From: Oxalobacteraceae bacterium UBA4003
GTDB taxonomy: Bacteria; Pseudomonadota; Gammaproteobacteria; Burkholderiales; Burkholderiaceae_D
DNA length: 64,000 bases
Reading direction: 5' to 3'
NCBI GenBank assembly: GCA_002384815.1
Contig: DGBN01000065.1
Span: forward strand, 130,273-194,272
The notes beneath the pieces were generated by a model. That model saw nothing but the letters and a program-made list of their open reading frames with translations. It had not been told where the DNA came from and did no database searches. Shown here piece after piece: positions 32,521 to 41,576 of this stretch (its first letter is position 1; each line of letters opens with the position of its first letter). A program made the position numbers and the translations under genes.

Positions 32521-32925
32521 TTAATATTTCCGCAGATTGAAATTGTGTTCGACTACCATTCTGGTGGTCGCAATCAGGCTGCTTAATCCGAATACCAATT
32601 GTGTCAGCCGGTCGCCCGGCAAGGCCCATATTTGCGTATCTGGCACATCGACCTGAGTCGCCGCTGTAATCAATGGCGCAACCCACTCTGCTTCCGGCGT
32701 CACATCCAGCAGCACATCTCCCTCCGCTGTCGTATGCATGAAAATTTCACCGCCGGCACTCAAACCGAAGCAAATTCCCCAGCCGCTGGCCTTGCTGCTT
32801 TTACCCAATTGCTGGATAGAGCGATTTTGATGGTCTATCCATGTTTCCACATCGTAGGTGGTTTTTAAAACTATCCAGGGACGTTCAAGCTGCTCATCCT
32901 GCTTCTTTTCGCCTTCATCGACCAT
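32521..32925 (-). CDS. Conserved-looking hypothetical protein (134 aa)
   Basis: No family recognised. The protein is acidic at its N-terminus (VDEGEKKQDEQLERP) and has a mixed alpha/beta character with Trp-rich positions (PWIVLKTTYDVETWIDHQNR, WGICFGLSAGGEIF). It has no signal peptide or membrane segment. The ATG at 32923-32925 has no strong ribosome-binding site. It is convergent with terC across the terminator, and divergent from the ProQ-like gene 162 bases away. Codon use resembles its neighbours, so it is probably real. Confidence 0.6.
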   Translation of the reverse strand: MVDEGEKKQDEQLERPWIVLKTTYDVETWIDHQNRSIQQLGKSSKASGWGICFGLSAGGEIFMHTTAEGDVLLDVTPEAEWVAPLITAATQVDVPDTQIWALPGDRLTQLVFGLSSLIATTRMVVEHNFNLRKY

Positions 32926-33087
32926 CGTTCACATCTCATCGGAAAATAAGTAATTCATGCACACACTGTACACGCTGCGACAACATTCTTCGTCCGGCCG
33001 ACAGATAAAAAAACGTACAAAGCAGGCAATCCCGCGCCATCGTGATATCCTGCGCACCCTAGCTCACCCATTGCTCGACTGCTGTTC

Positions 33088-33525
33088 ATGACGACCGAAC
33101 CAAGCCCTAATCCGTTTCAATCCGCGCGCATCCTGCTCAAGGAACTTCAAGAGAAATTCCCCGTGTTTGGCGATTTCCTGCCACTGGCAATCGGCATCGA
33201 CAAGCAACTGATTGCGCAAAATCCTGAAGTCAGCCGCAAAGCCTTGCGTACCGCCCTCGGCATACACACCAATTCTCTGCGTTATCTGAAGGGGATGGAA
33301 AAAGCCACCGTACGCTTCAATCTGGATGGCACACACGCCGATGAAGTCACGGATGTGCATCGCACACATGCGACCACGACCTTGAAAGAACGCTTTAAAA
33401 AGAATGCCGAACAGCGCAAGGCACAACGCCTGGCGGAAGAAAACCAGCGCAAGCTGGAAGAAGCGGAGCGCATGCGCGCCGACAAGCTGAATCAGCTGGC
33501 AGAGAAGTTTTCGCGCAAGAACTAA
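33088..33525 (+). CDS. proQ: ProQ/FinO-domain RNA chaperone
   Basis: A 145 aa RNA-binding protein. The FinO/ProQ domain spans about 10-115, with the typical FPVFGDFLPLAIGIDKQL start, LRTALGIHTNSLRYLKGM core and FNLDG element. The C-terminus is a highly charged helical tail rich in Arg, Lys and Glu (about 100-145) without the Tudor-like domain of E. coli ProQ, which makes it a minimal ProQ. Probably a global sRNA/mRNA 3'-end binder, by family knowledge. Confidence 0.88.
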   Translation: MTTEPSPNPFQSARILLKELQEKFPVFGDFLPLAIGIDKQLIAQNPEVSRKALRTALGIHTNSLRYLKGMEKATVRFNLDGTHADEVTDVHRTHATTTLKERFKKNAEQRKAQRLAEENQRKLEEAERMRADKLNQLAEKFSRKN

Positions 33526-33568
33526 CTCTCTCGCACAGACACGATGATCATCGTGTCTGTGCCGAGCA

Positions 33569-34363
33569 CTACCAGTAAGTCCACAGCATCTTGGCGGCCA
33601 GCACATACAGCAAGCCGGCAAATATGCGCTTCAGGATCGACACTGGCAAGCGCTGCGCCAGCCGCGCCCCAAACGGTGCTGTCACCACACTGCCGCACAC
33701 AATTCCGATCAGTGCAGTGATGGAAATAAATCCTATTGCGTCAGATGGCAAACCAGGTACATTCCAGCCGGAAATGATGTAACCGATGGTTCCGACCACT
33801 GCCAGCGGAATTCCCATCAAGGCACCGGTACCTATGGTTTTCTTCATCGGCACGCCACACCACAGCATGAAGGGAATCGTCAGGAATGCACCACCGGCAG
33901 AAACCAGTCCGGCGATAATTCCAATTACCATGCCGACAAGGAACAGCGGTCCGGTCGTCGGCAGCGGACGTGCAGCCTTCGGTTTTTTATTCAGCATGAT
34001 TTGCGTGGCGCCGAAAAACACGATGACGGCAAAACTCAAGGCCAGATGGCGTTGTGGAATCCAGGCTGAAACCGATGTGGCCAGCAGACTGCCTATCACC
34101 AGGCCCGGTGTCATGCGTTTGACGATATTGAAATCAACCCCGTCGAACTTGAGGTGCTCACGCACGCTAGAACCGGAAGTAAATACGATTGACGCCATGC
34201 ATGTTGCCAGTGCCATATGCACCACGTGATCCGGCGCAAAATGCTGGGCAGCGAACAAGGCTGCAATAATCGGCACCAGCGTCATACCGCCGCCTATACC
34301 GAGCAAACCGGCCAATACACCGACAAACGCACCCGCCGCCACATAAACAAGAAACCACATCAT
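33569..34363 (-). CDS. TauE/SafE family sulfite exporter-like permease
   Basis: A 264 aa integral membrane protein with about eight helices and two TSUP repeats. Glycine-rich signatures are GVLAGLLGIGGGMTLVPI (about 14-31) and GIIAGLVSAGGAFLTIPF (about 152-169). The family moves sulfite, sulfonates or organosulfur anions; the substrate here is unknown. GAGG lies seven bases before ATG 34363. The MFS gene diverges from it about 400 bases away. Confidence 0.88.
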   Translation of the reverse strand: MMWFLVYVAAGAFVGVLAGLLGIGGGMTLVPIIAALFAAQHFAPDHVVHMALATCMASIVFTSGSSVREHLKFDGVDFNIVKRMTPGLVIGSLLATSVSAWIPQRHLALSFAVIVFFGATQIMLNKKPKAARPLPTTGPLFLVGMVIGIIAGLVSAGGAFLTIPFMLWCGVPMKKTIGTGALMGIPLAVVGTIGYIISGWNVPGLPSDAIGFISITALIGIVCGSVVTAPFGARLAQRLPVSILKRIFAGLLYVLAAKMLWTYW

Positions 34364-34372
34364 GCATGCACC

Positions 34373-34489
34373 TCAATGCTTGCGTCTGCCAAGCTTGCAC
34401 CAAACAACTTTGCCACCATAGCTTGCATGAGATACGCCTTGTTTTTTATCGAGTAAATAAATTGTGCCCTGATCGCATAAGAACATCAT
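34373..34489 (-). CDS. Putative small protein (38 aa) upstream of the TSUP permease
   Basis: A 39-codon frame with AGAGG eight bases before its ATG. It ends ten bases before the permease start, as expected for a leader gene or operon partner. The translation has no signal peptide and ends in a basic stretch (KLGRRKH); no family is recognised. It could be chance, but spacing and ribosome-binding site are good. Confidence 0.3.
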   Translation of the reverse strand: MMFLCDQGTIYLLDKKQGVSHASYGGKVVWCKLGRRKH

Positions 34490-34772
34490 GGCACGGCCTC
34501 TACTATACCGATACTCGTCGCCAAGGTTTTCCGAAAAGAAAATATCCCGATGGCAGTGCCGCCATTCCGTTCGGAACAAGAAAATCCTGCTTGAAGCACC
34601 TGGCATCAAATTTACATTGCCTTACCATTATTTTCGCCTCCCACACCAGCCGGCAAAACCCGCTAGACTGACGACTGTAAGCATCAGGTCTTGTCGAATT
34701 GCTCAAAAATTGCAGCATGTTTTTTTGCATCGACCAACACTATTCATTCGTTTCCCAACCGGCAGATCATCC
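34490..34772. other. Intergenic region between the TSUP and MFS genes
   Basis: The divergent gap of about 400 bases (34364-34772) holds only the doubtful 38-residue frame. No clear promoter pair, terminator or RNA was recognised. A T-run at 34721-34727 is the most marked base bias. Confidence 0.4.
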
Positions 34773-36023
34773 TTGCATTCCGCATCATCCACACCCGTTA
34801 TCAAGAACGAGCGCCTGTTTTTGCTGACCATCGCCGGCATACAGTTCACGCATATTCTCGACTTCATGATCATGATGCCGCTCGGCCCGCAACTGATCCG
34901 GGTCTTGCACATCGATACACATCAATTTGGTTTATTGCTGTCGTCCTACACGCTGGCAGCCGCCGCCTCCGGCTTGCTCGCCGCCACCTATATCGATCGC
35001 TTTGACAGGCGCAAACTGATGCTCACGCTGTACGCACTGTTCATCATAGCAACGCTGTGTTGCGGCCTGGCGCCCGACTACACCACGCTGTTGATTGCGC
35101 GCGCACTGGCCGGCGCATTTGGCGGCATTCTGGGTGCGCTGGTGCAAACCATGATTGCAGACGTGATTCCATTCGAGCGACGCGGCAAGGCGATGGGTAC
35201 GGTGATGACGGCGTTTTCCATCTCGACCGTGGCAGGCGTGCCGCTGGGTCTTTTGCTGGCTTCGTATTTTTCTACCATCGGTTGGCGCGCACCGTTCTTC
35301 TTCATCGTCTTGCTGGCGGCCGGATTCTGGCTTATCGGCTACAAATTGCTGCCCAATCTGACTGCGCATCTGCACAGCAAACGAGTCGGCAATATTTTCC
35401 AGCAAATTTTCGCGGTAGCGAAGGAACCCAGCCATTTGACTGCGTTTGCGTTTATTGCACTGATAATGATGGCTGGCTTTACGGTGATTCCGTATATCGC
35501 CCTGTATCTGACCACCAATGTCGGTTTGCCGGAATCATTCATCACCGTGATCTATCTGTGCGGCGGTGCCGCGACATTTTTCACTTCGCAATTGATCGGC
35601 AGGATGTCGGACAAGCACGGCAAACTGAAGATTTTCCGGCGCGTGGCGCTGGCTTCTTTCATTCCCTTGCTGATTACGACGCATCTGGTGCCGATTGCAT
35701 GGTGGCTGGTATTGATCAATTCCACACTGTTCTTCATTCTCGTGCCGGGCCGCATGGTGCCGGGCATGGCGATGGTGAGCGCCGTTCCGGCGCCGCATGT
35801 GCGCGGTACCTTCATGAGCCTGGTCTCTGCGGTGCAGATGCTGTTTTCGGGACTGGCAACGCTGGTAGCCGGTTTGATCATGACGCGTGCACCAGACGGA
35901 CAAATCATGCATTACGATATGGTCGGCTATATCGCCGTTGTCTGCGGCATCGCCACCATCTGGATTGCCCGCCATTTGCGTGTGACCCCGACAACTGCTG
36001 CGACTGGCAAACCGTTCACCTGA
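34773..36023 (+). CDS. Major facilitator superfamily transporter (drug/sugar efflux type)
   Basis: About 416 aa with twelve membrane helices. MFS motif A is present as YIDRFDRRKLM after helix 2, and a RALAGAFGGILGALVQTMIADVIP segment covers helices 4-5 with the motif C-like AFSISTVAGVPLGL. It resembles the YdeA/AraJ/CmlA efflux group; the substrate is unknown. No ATG precedes the conserved part. TTG 34773 is the closest in-frame start, with no good ribosome-binding site, so the N-terminus is uncertain. Ends seven bases from the convergent phaM. Confidence 0.85.
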   Translation: MHSASSTPVIKNERLFLLTIAGIQFTHILDFMIMMPLGPQLIRVLHIDTHQFGLLLSSYTLAAAASGLLAATYIDRFDRRKLMLTLYALFIIATLCCGLAPDYTTLLIARALAGAFGGILGALVQTMIADVIPFERRGKAMGTVMTAFSISTVAGVPLGLLLASYFSTIGWRAPFFFIVLLAAGFWLIGYKLLPNLTAHLHSKRVGNIFQQIFAVAKEPSHLTAFAFIALIMMAGFTVIPYIALYLTTNVGLPESFITVIYLCGGAATFFTSQLIGRMSDKHGKLKIFRRVALASFIPLLITTHLVPIAWWLVLINSTLFFILVPGRMVPGMAMVSAVPAPHVRGTFMSLVSAVQMLFSGLATLVAGLIMTRAPDGQIMHYDMVGYIAVVCGIATIWIARHLRVTPTTAATGKPFT

Positions 36024-36030
36024 GCACGCC

Positions 36031-36609
36031 TTACGGTTTAGCGGGCGGTGTGCAATTTTTGTCCGGTTTTTTACCCGGTTTTAAACCTGATTTGGTGACC
36101 GTCTTTTTTGCCGCGGTAGCTGACGGCTTGCCTGAGTCCATTGCCGGCTCGGCTTTCTTTTTCCTTGCACCGGTTTCTTCTGCCATGACACCGCGCACAG
36201 TCTGATTGAATTGTTCCTGCAGCAAATTCCACCACTCTGCCGACACACCCGCCGCACCGGCAACACGCGCCGGATCATCAGACCTTGTACCGGCATGCGA
36301 CACAGGAGCTGCATGTGCATCAGCGTCAAACGCTGTTGTACCCATGGCATGCAAGCTCGAGAGCGTGGCCCCCTGCACTTCCAGCGCCTGTATCGTGCTG
36401 CGCAACATATTCATATTCACACTCAACCACGATTCCACCGCCTTCAGGTCGGAAATCTGCTTGTTGACCTCATCCAGCGAAAGGGTCGGCATCACCATGC
36501 CGGGAATGCCCGTCGATGCGTGTGCGTCGCCCCACATTTTCTTGACGAATTCCAGCGTATCGGCCATGGCATCGAAACCGGGAAGACTGGGCATATCTGG
36601 CTGGGTCAT
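36031..36609 (-). CDS. phaM: Polyhydroxybutyrate granule-associated protein PhaM
   Basis: A 192 aa protein matching PhaM. The N-terminal half has LPGFDAMADTLEFVKKMWG, MPTLSLDEVNKQISDLKAVESWL and MLRSTIQALEVQGATL, the segment that activates PHB synthase. A Lys/Ala/Pro-rich C-terminal tail (about 145-192) fits the DNA-binding region that ties PHB granules to the nucleoid. It indicates that the organism stores PHB. Single gene, convergent with the MFS transporter. Confidence 0.88.
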   Translation of the reverse strand: MTQPDMPSLPGFDAMADTLEFVKKMWGDAHASTGIPGMVMPTLSLDEVNKQISDLKAVESWLSVNMNMLRSTIQALEVQGATLSSLHAMGTTAFDADAHAAPVSHAGTRSDDPARVAGAAGVSAEWWNLLQEQFNQTVRGVMAEETGARKKKAEPAMDSGKPSATAAKKTVTKSGLKPGKKPDKNCTPPAKP

Positions 36610-36678
36610 GTGACACCTTCAGGATGGAAAGAGATTTTGCAAAAAACGCGCTGATGCGCCATCATTCTCGCTTTCAGC

Positions 36679-37092
36679 TTAGCAGAGAATAATGCGCAAA
36701 CGGCGTGCCAATGCGGTGGACGCCTCATCGTGCAACGCAGCGGCGACAGCCGAGCCATTCCCTTGCATGAAGAAGGCAATGCGTCTGTCGGTCAGGGGCT
36801 TGAACTCGATCAGCGATGCTTCCACGCCCAGCTTGTTGTCGAATATTTCCAGCGCCAGCGGATGCCTGCCATCCGGCAGTCTGACGCCACCACGCGCATT
36901 GACGGTCTCGATCGCCAATTGCACATTGCGCGCCACCGCTTCACCCGCGTTGGCGAAGGCGCCTGACATGCCTTCTATCATTCCTGTGCGTATGGTTTCA
37001 GCGGATTGTGCAGTGCTGCTGATCAGCAAGAGCAAGGCGGCAAGGATTTTCCTGTTTTGAATGTTCAAGATGCGACTTTCCAAAAAACGCAT
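36679..37092 (-). pseudogene. Truncated ABC substrate-binding protein (branched-chain amino acid type)
   Basis: The N-terminus has a signal peptide ending in TAQSAE. It then follows a Peripla_BP_6 protein: TGMIEGMSGAFANAGEAV, NVQLAIETVNARGG and FMQGNGSAVAAAL. About 17 unrelated residues later the frame stops. A full family member has around 380-420 aa, and no remaining homologous sequence follows before phaM 70 bases further on, so roughly two thirds of the gene is gone. No associated permease or ATPase genes are present. A 3' deletion is the simplest reading. Confidence 0.8.
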
Positions 37093-37157
37093 TTTACGCG
37101 GCACTCACTCGCCTTGCCCGTTCACCCAAGCCGCTGGCTTGCGTTTACACTTGCGCC

Positions 37158-38231
37158 ATGACGATGGCTCCCCTCCCGACCGAACACCGCCGCAGGCACT
37201 CGCGCAGCCTGTGCGTGCTGCTCGCGGCGGCGCTGTTGCATTTGCTTGCGCTTGGCTGCTTAGGTGGACTGTTGCGTTTTCCTTCCATGCATACGCCGGA
37301 AAATACAACCGTGATCACAGCCACGCTGACAGCACCGCCACCCAAACCCGTGATAAAAGCCGCACCCAAACCTGTCAGGCACAAACCGCGTCCGCCAAAA
37401 CCGCAACTCTCGCCACCGCCCGCAATACCGCACGACTTACCGCCGGTACTGGCCGCCAGTGAGACAGAAACGGCGGATATGCCAGACAGCGAAAACGTCG
37501 ACGATATTGCCACGTCTGCAGCAACAGAAACGTCCGTTGCCGATCCAGAACAGAACAGTGTGCGCTACAACATCGACCTGCCGCCTTCTGCCGAACTGAA
37601 ATACGACGTGCAAAAAACGCCCAAAGAGGGCGCCCCCATGTATGGCAGCGGCACCATCAGCTGGCACACCGACGGCAGCAAATACATTGTGAATGGCGAT
37701 TTTGGCGTACTCTTCATTACCGCACTGCGCTTTCAGAGCAGTGGTGTCATAGAAAACACAGGTATAACTCCCGAGCTGTATAGCGAAAAACGCTTCCGCA
37801 AGGCAGAGACCAATACGCACTTCCATCGCGAACGCAATACCATCAGTTTTTCATCTTCCACACTCTCGTATCCGCGCAACGGTGGCGAACAGGACCGCGC
37901 CAGCATCATCTGGCAACTGGCCGGCATAGGACGTGGCGATAGTGAAAAAATTTTCGCCGGCGCCAGCATCGATTTATTCGTGGCAGGCACCCGCAATGCA
38001 GAAACCTGGCAGATTCTGGTACTAGGTCTGGAAGAGATCACCGTCGATGGCGTCAGCACGCAGGCCTGGCATCTTGCACGCGCACCGCGCAGCGGTTCAC
38101 ATGATCAGAAGCTGGACATCTGGCTCGCGCCGGAGCAGAACTGGTATCCGGTACGCTTGCGCTATACCGAAAGCAACGGCGATTACCTCGACATGACACT
38201 GACCAGCTTGAACGTTTCCGCAATACATTAG
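37158..38231 (+). CDS. DUF3108 protein with TonB-like membrane anchor and Pro-rich linker
   Basis: A 357 aa protein. A cytoplasmic basic start (RRRHSR) leads into one membrane helix (about 18-38), then a Pro/Lys-rich stretch (about 58-100) like that of TonB. The C-terminal DUF3108 domain (about 130-355) contains TPELYSEKRFRKAE, YPRNGGEQDRASIIWQLAG and LDIWLAPEQNWYPVRLRYTE. The domain is periplasmic; its function is unknown. The next gene encodes a second DUF3108 protein 37 bases later, so the two probably form an operon arisen by duplication. Confidence 0.82.
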   Translation: MTMAPLPTEHRRRHSRSLCVLLAAALLHLLALGCLGGLLRFPSMHTPENTTVITATLTAPPPKPVIKAAPKPVRHKPRPPKPQLSPPPAIPHDLPPVLAASETETADMPDSENVDDIATSAATETSVADPEQNSVRYNIDLPPSAELKYDVQKTPKEGAPMYGSGTISWHTDGSKYIVNGDFGVLFITALRFQSSGVIENTGITPELYSEKRFRKAETNTHFHRERNTISFSSSTLSYPRNGGEQDRASIIWQLAGIGRGDSEKIFAGASIDLFVAGTRNAETWQILVLGLEEITVDGVSTQAWHLARAPRSGSHDQKLDIWLAPEQNWYPVRLRYTESNGDYLDMTLTSLNVSAIH

Positions 38232-38268
38232 TCTGATATCTTCAACCACTTATTATTTTGGTGATTCA

Positions 38269-39036
38269 ATGAGCCGTTTTTTTGCACGATTTTTCCCCCA
38301 TGTCATCCTTGCCTGCATGATGAGCGCATCGCCGCTCGCCGCTCACGCACAAGCACGAGTACAAACACCGGCAAAATTCACCGCCAATCCGCCCGCTTCC
38401 GCCGACCTGAGCTACACCATCAATGCGCATCAAAGCGGCCTGTCCCTGAACGGAACCGCCATCCTGCATTGGAGCCAGGACAAGAATCATTATTCGATCA
38501 GCACCGAAACACGCGCCATGTTGCTGGGAAAAATTCTGGAAGCGAAAAGCGAAGGCGCAATCGATGCCTACGGCCTTGCGCCCCTCACCTCTACCGAAAA
38601 ACGCTTGCGCAAGGAGCTGAGCACCACCACCTTCAATCGCGAAACCCGCAGCATCACTTTCAGCGCGTCCGATGCCAACTATCCGATCAAGGGCGGCGAG
38701 CAGGATCGCAACAGCGTCGTATGGCAACTCGCGACCATGGCACGCAGCACGCCGGCAAGATTCAAGACCGGTGCCAGTCTTTCCATGATGGTCGCCGGCC
38801 AAAAAGATGCAGAGCAGTGGACTTTCAAGGTCGGCAAATCCGAAACCATCAAAACCGCTTTAGGTAACCTGAAAACGATCAAGGTCAGCAAGCTCGTCAA
38901 AGGCAGCGACAAGGGTCAGAAAATCGACATCTGGTTTGCACCAAGCAAGGAATGGTATCCGGTCCGCATACGTTTTGCCGAACCCTCAGGCGATTTCATC
39001 GAACAAACCATCGTCAAGATCACGCCACAACCTTAA
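38269..39036 (+). CDS. DUF3108 secreted protein (paralogue)
   Basis: A 255 aa protein with a signal peptide ending in AAHAQA and a DUF3108 domain filling the rest. Its motifs parallel those of the preceding protein: APLTSTEKRLRKELSTTTF, YPIKGGEQDRNSVVWQLA and IDIWFAPSKEWYPVRIRFAE. It lacks the membrane helix and Pro-rich linker of its neighbour, so one member is anchored and the other is soluble in the periplasm. The function is unknown. Confidence 0.85.
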   Translation: MSRFFARFFPHVILACMMSASPLAAHAQARVQTPAKFTANPPASADLSYTINAHQSGLSLNGTAILHWSQDKNHYSISTETRAMLLGKILEAKSEGAIDAYGLAPLTSTEKRLRKELSTTTFNRETRSITFSASDANYPIKGGEQDRNSVVWQLATMARSTPARFKTGASLSMMVAGQKDAEQWTFKVGKSETIKTALGNLKTIKVSKLVKGSDKGQKIDIWFAPSKEWYPVRIRFAEPSGDFIEQTIVKITPQP

Positions 39037-39065
39037 GAGCTGAAACGAAGCAGGGCCAGCCACGC

Positions 39066-39071
39066 ATATAA
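39066..39071 (+). promoter_or_regulatory. Candidate -10 of queC
   Basis: A perfect TATAAT 33 bases before the queC ATG, in the short gap after the DUF3108 gene. No consensus -35 at 16-18 bases was found. Tentative. Confidence 0.35.
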
Positions 39072-39104
39072 TGCAGCCTTCGATTTTTGATTGACGGGGA
39101 ACAG

Positions 39105-39806
39105 ATGAATTCTGCAGATAGCGCGCTGGTACTCTTCAGCGGCGGACAAGACTCCACCACCTGCCTGGCATGGGCGCTCACGCACTATGCGCGCGTGGAA
39201 ACCATAGGCTTCGATTACGGCCAGCGCCACGCAATCGAATTGTCTGTGCGCCCGTTCCTGCTGGAAAAAATGCGTGCCCTCTCGCCTGAATGGGATCGCA
39301 AGCTGGGCGAAGATCACATGATTGATCTCTCTCTCATCGCAAAAATTTCCGATACCGCACTGACCAGCAATGTTGAAATTGCAATGCTGGAAAACGGCCT
39401 CCCCAATACTTTCGTACCCGGCCGCAATCTGCTTTTCATGACAGTCGCCGCAACCGTGGCGTATCGCCGCGGGCTGGAAGTACTGGTAGGCGGCATGTGC
39501 GAAACAGATTTTTCCGGTTATCCGGATTGTCGCGACGACACCATGAAAGCCTTGCAGACAGCGCTCAATCTCGGCATGGCAACAGATCAGAAGATCGAAA
39601 CGCCGTTGATGTGGATAGACAAGGCCGCTACGTGGAAAATGGCGCAGGATCTGGGTGGCATACCTTTGCTCAATCTGATTCGTGCAGGAACGCACACCTG
39701 CTACCTCGGCGAACGCGGTGAATTGCACGACTGGGGCTATGGCTGCGGCAACTGCCCGGCGTGCAAGCTGCGCGCGCGCGGGTATGCCGACTTCATTGCC
39801 GGATAA
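39105..39806 (+). CDS. queC: 7-cyano-7-deazaguanine synthase
   Basis: Converts 7-carboxy-7-deazaguanine, ammonia and ATP to preQ0 in queuosine synthesis. The 233 aa protein has the PP-loop LFSGGQDSTTC (about 10-20), FDYGQRHAIEL and the C-terminal zinc site with CYLGERGE, CGNCPACKLR. ATG 39105 follows GGGGAA, and a frame start at 39087 upstream lacks one. No other queuosine genes are nearby. Likely monocistronic. Confidence 0.95.
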   Translation: MNSADSALVLFSGGQDSTTCLAWALTHYARVETIGFDYGQRHAIELSVRPFLLEKMRALSPEWDRKLGEDHMIDLSLIAKISDTALTSNVEIAMLENGLPNTFVPGRNLLFMTVAATVAYRRGLEVLVGGMCETDFSGYPDCRDDTMKALQTALNLGMATDQKIETPLMWIDKAATWKMAQDLGGIPLLNLIRAGTHTCYLGERGELHDWGYGCGNCPACKLRARGYADFIAG

Positions 39807-39902
39807 GTTCCCCTCCGCGCACGGCAGGAGTCCGGGTTTGAAGCCAACCTCTGATCCGATCCGGCAGATCGGCGTGGCGACCTGCCATCCACAACCGGTA
39901 AA

Positions 39903-40349
39903 TCAATAACGTAGACCAGGTGCCGGCATAGGCTGGGCAGATTCCGGCTGCGGCTCAACAATGGTCGTGGTAGTTTCACGATAAATACCACCCGTTCCCA
40001 CACTGCCCGAAACCGTTCCCTCGCCGCGTACGCGACGTACGCAATCCTCGCGGTCCGCCGCTGGCAATGCCCTACAACGCATGAGTGCGTTTTGCTCATG
40101 TGCGCTCGCATTATCGGTCAGACGACCGCGCCTGGCTTCACCACGTGCGGCACCAGCCTCCTTCAGACAAGTCGCGCGATCCTGATGGGTTTGCCCATTC
40201 AGACAGGCTGCGCGCTCTTGCTGATAAGTGCTGGTGCCGGCATCGGCTGCCAGGGCAGCAGTCGCCCCCAAGGACAGGGCAGCAGCAAGAATGGATAAGG
40301 CAAGCGCGCGCTGAGGTATTTTACAAAATGCACCATGAACAAATAACAT
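39903..40349 (-). CDS. Secreted hypothetical protein with paired Cys motifs
   Basis: A 148 aa protein beginning at the ATG at 40347-40349 behind AGGAGGG, an excellent ribosome-binding site. A signal peptide ends in TAALA. The mature part has spaced cysteines (RAACLNGQ, RATCLKEAG, MRCRALPA, REDCVRRV) and an Arg/Ala-rich helix. A Thr/Pro-rich tail ends in GLRY. No named family is recognised. Probably periplasmic, with two disulfides. Single gene, convergent with queC. Confidence 0.7.
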   Translation of the reverse strand: MLFVHGAFCKIPQRALALSILAAALSLGATAALAADAGTSTYQQERAACLNGQTHQDRATCLKEAGAARGEARRGRLTDNASAHEQNALMRCRALPAADREDCVRRVRGEGTVSGSVGTGGIYRETTTTIVEPQPESAQPMPAPGLRY

Positions 40350-40613
40350 GTTGCCCTCCTGCGTGAAAAATATCAGCCTAAAACGCAAATATTGTCTTGT
40401 ATGTGCGCTAACCGACTTATGAAAAATTAAAATGACGGAATCCTGAACATGAAGACAAGCTTGTCTGCAAAGGCAGCATGCGCGACTATTTTCCCTGCAC
40501 AATTTTTTGATTCAATGACATACTTGCCCAAGCAATATTGCCGATCGCGTCTGCAGTCCTGATACTGCCGCGATCCGGCCTGAATTTAATTAAAAACTTC
40601 CAAGAGACTCGCA

Positions 40614-41246
40614 ATGCCTTCACCCAAAGCACCACGCAAGCACTTTTCCATGTTGCGCGGCTTTCACCTCGCTGATTTTTTTACGCTCGGCAATGCAGCC
40701 TGCGGTGTCGCTGCTGTATTTTTTGCGATGCTCTATATGAACGGCCAATCGCTTTCCCATTTTTACGCGGCAGCGGCAATGGCGCCGGCCGCATTTATAT
40801 TCGATGTTCTGGACGGCAAGATTGCACGCTGGCGTCGCCAGCATTCAGCGATGGGACGCGAGCTGGATTCGCTCGCCGATGTCATTTCATTCGGACTCGC
40901 TCCGGTAACGCTGGGCTTTGCTGCCGGGTTAACCGGCGGCTGGGATTGGGTCGCAATGATTTATTTCGTTTGCTGCGGCGTGAGTCGTCTGGCACGTTAC
41001 AACGTCACAGCAGAAACCCTGTCCGAAGGCGCCGACAAGGTGGCGTATTTTGAAGGCACGCCGATCCCAACCAGCGTGCTGATTACCGGCATATTGGCGT
41101 GGCTGGCATCGCAGGGACGCATAGGCTCAGCAATTGTCGGTGACGTCTGGATGCTGGGCCCGTGGGAGCTGCACCCATTCGCCTTGCTGTTCGTCTTGTC
41201 CGGGACTTTAATGATCAGCAAGACACTGCATATCCCTAAACTATAA
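40614..41246 (+). CDS. pssA: CDP-alcohol phosphatidyltransferase (phosphatidylserine synthase-like)
   Basis: A 210 aa integral membrane enzyme with six or so helices. The CDP-alcohol motif D-G-x2-A-R-x8-G-x3-D-x3-D is visible as DVLDGKIARWRRQHSAMGRELDSLAD (about 63-88, read in two parts). The following SFGLAPV and YFEGTPIPTSV segments resemble class II phosphatidylserine synthases. The reaction would join serine to CDP-diacylglycerol. Other head-group substrates cannot be excluded; betaproteobacteria often have a second, longer PssA elsewhere. Confidence 0.75.
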   Translation: MPSPKAPRKHFSMLRGFHLADFFTLGNAACGVAAVFFAMLYMNGQSLSHFYAAAAMAPAAFIFDVLDGKIARWRRQHSAMGRELDSLADVISFGLAPVTLGFAAGLTGGWDWVAMIYFVCCGVSRLARYNVTAETLSEGADKVAYFEGTPIPTSVLITGILAWLASQGRIGSAIVGDVWMLGPWELHPFALLFVLSGTLMISKTLHIPKL

Positions 41247-41576
41247 AAACAGATGCGGACAAGAACCTGGTAACACTAGCAACGATAAACCAGTGCAACA
41301 ATCACCACTGCCGCAGTGGCCGCATCAAGCAAAATCACGGCAATGCCTCATTGCATTATTTCTTCGCGTCCAGGCCGGAACTCTCCCGCCAGCCGCTTCT
41401 GATTACACATCAGCGACACCATCGCCAAGAAGATTTTTACTGATGCTTATGAAGAAAATTAATACTCGCCCAAATGTAACAAGACGTAAATGCATTGGTG
41501 AACCATGGCAAATGGCTTTGCAATGCAAGGATGGCGCGCGCATTTCTGTCTGCCCGTCTTGTTCAAGGGGATAATC
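41247..41576. other. Intergenic region between pssA-like and EF-hand genes
   Basis: 330 bases. A 93-codon plus-strand frame (41293-41574) has no ribosome-binding site and no protein-like composition. No repeats, terminators or RNAs were recognised. It presumably holds the EF-hand gene promoter. Confidence 0.45.
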
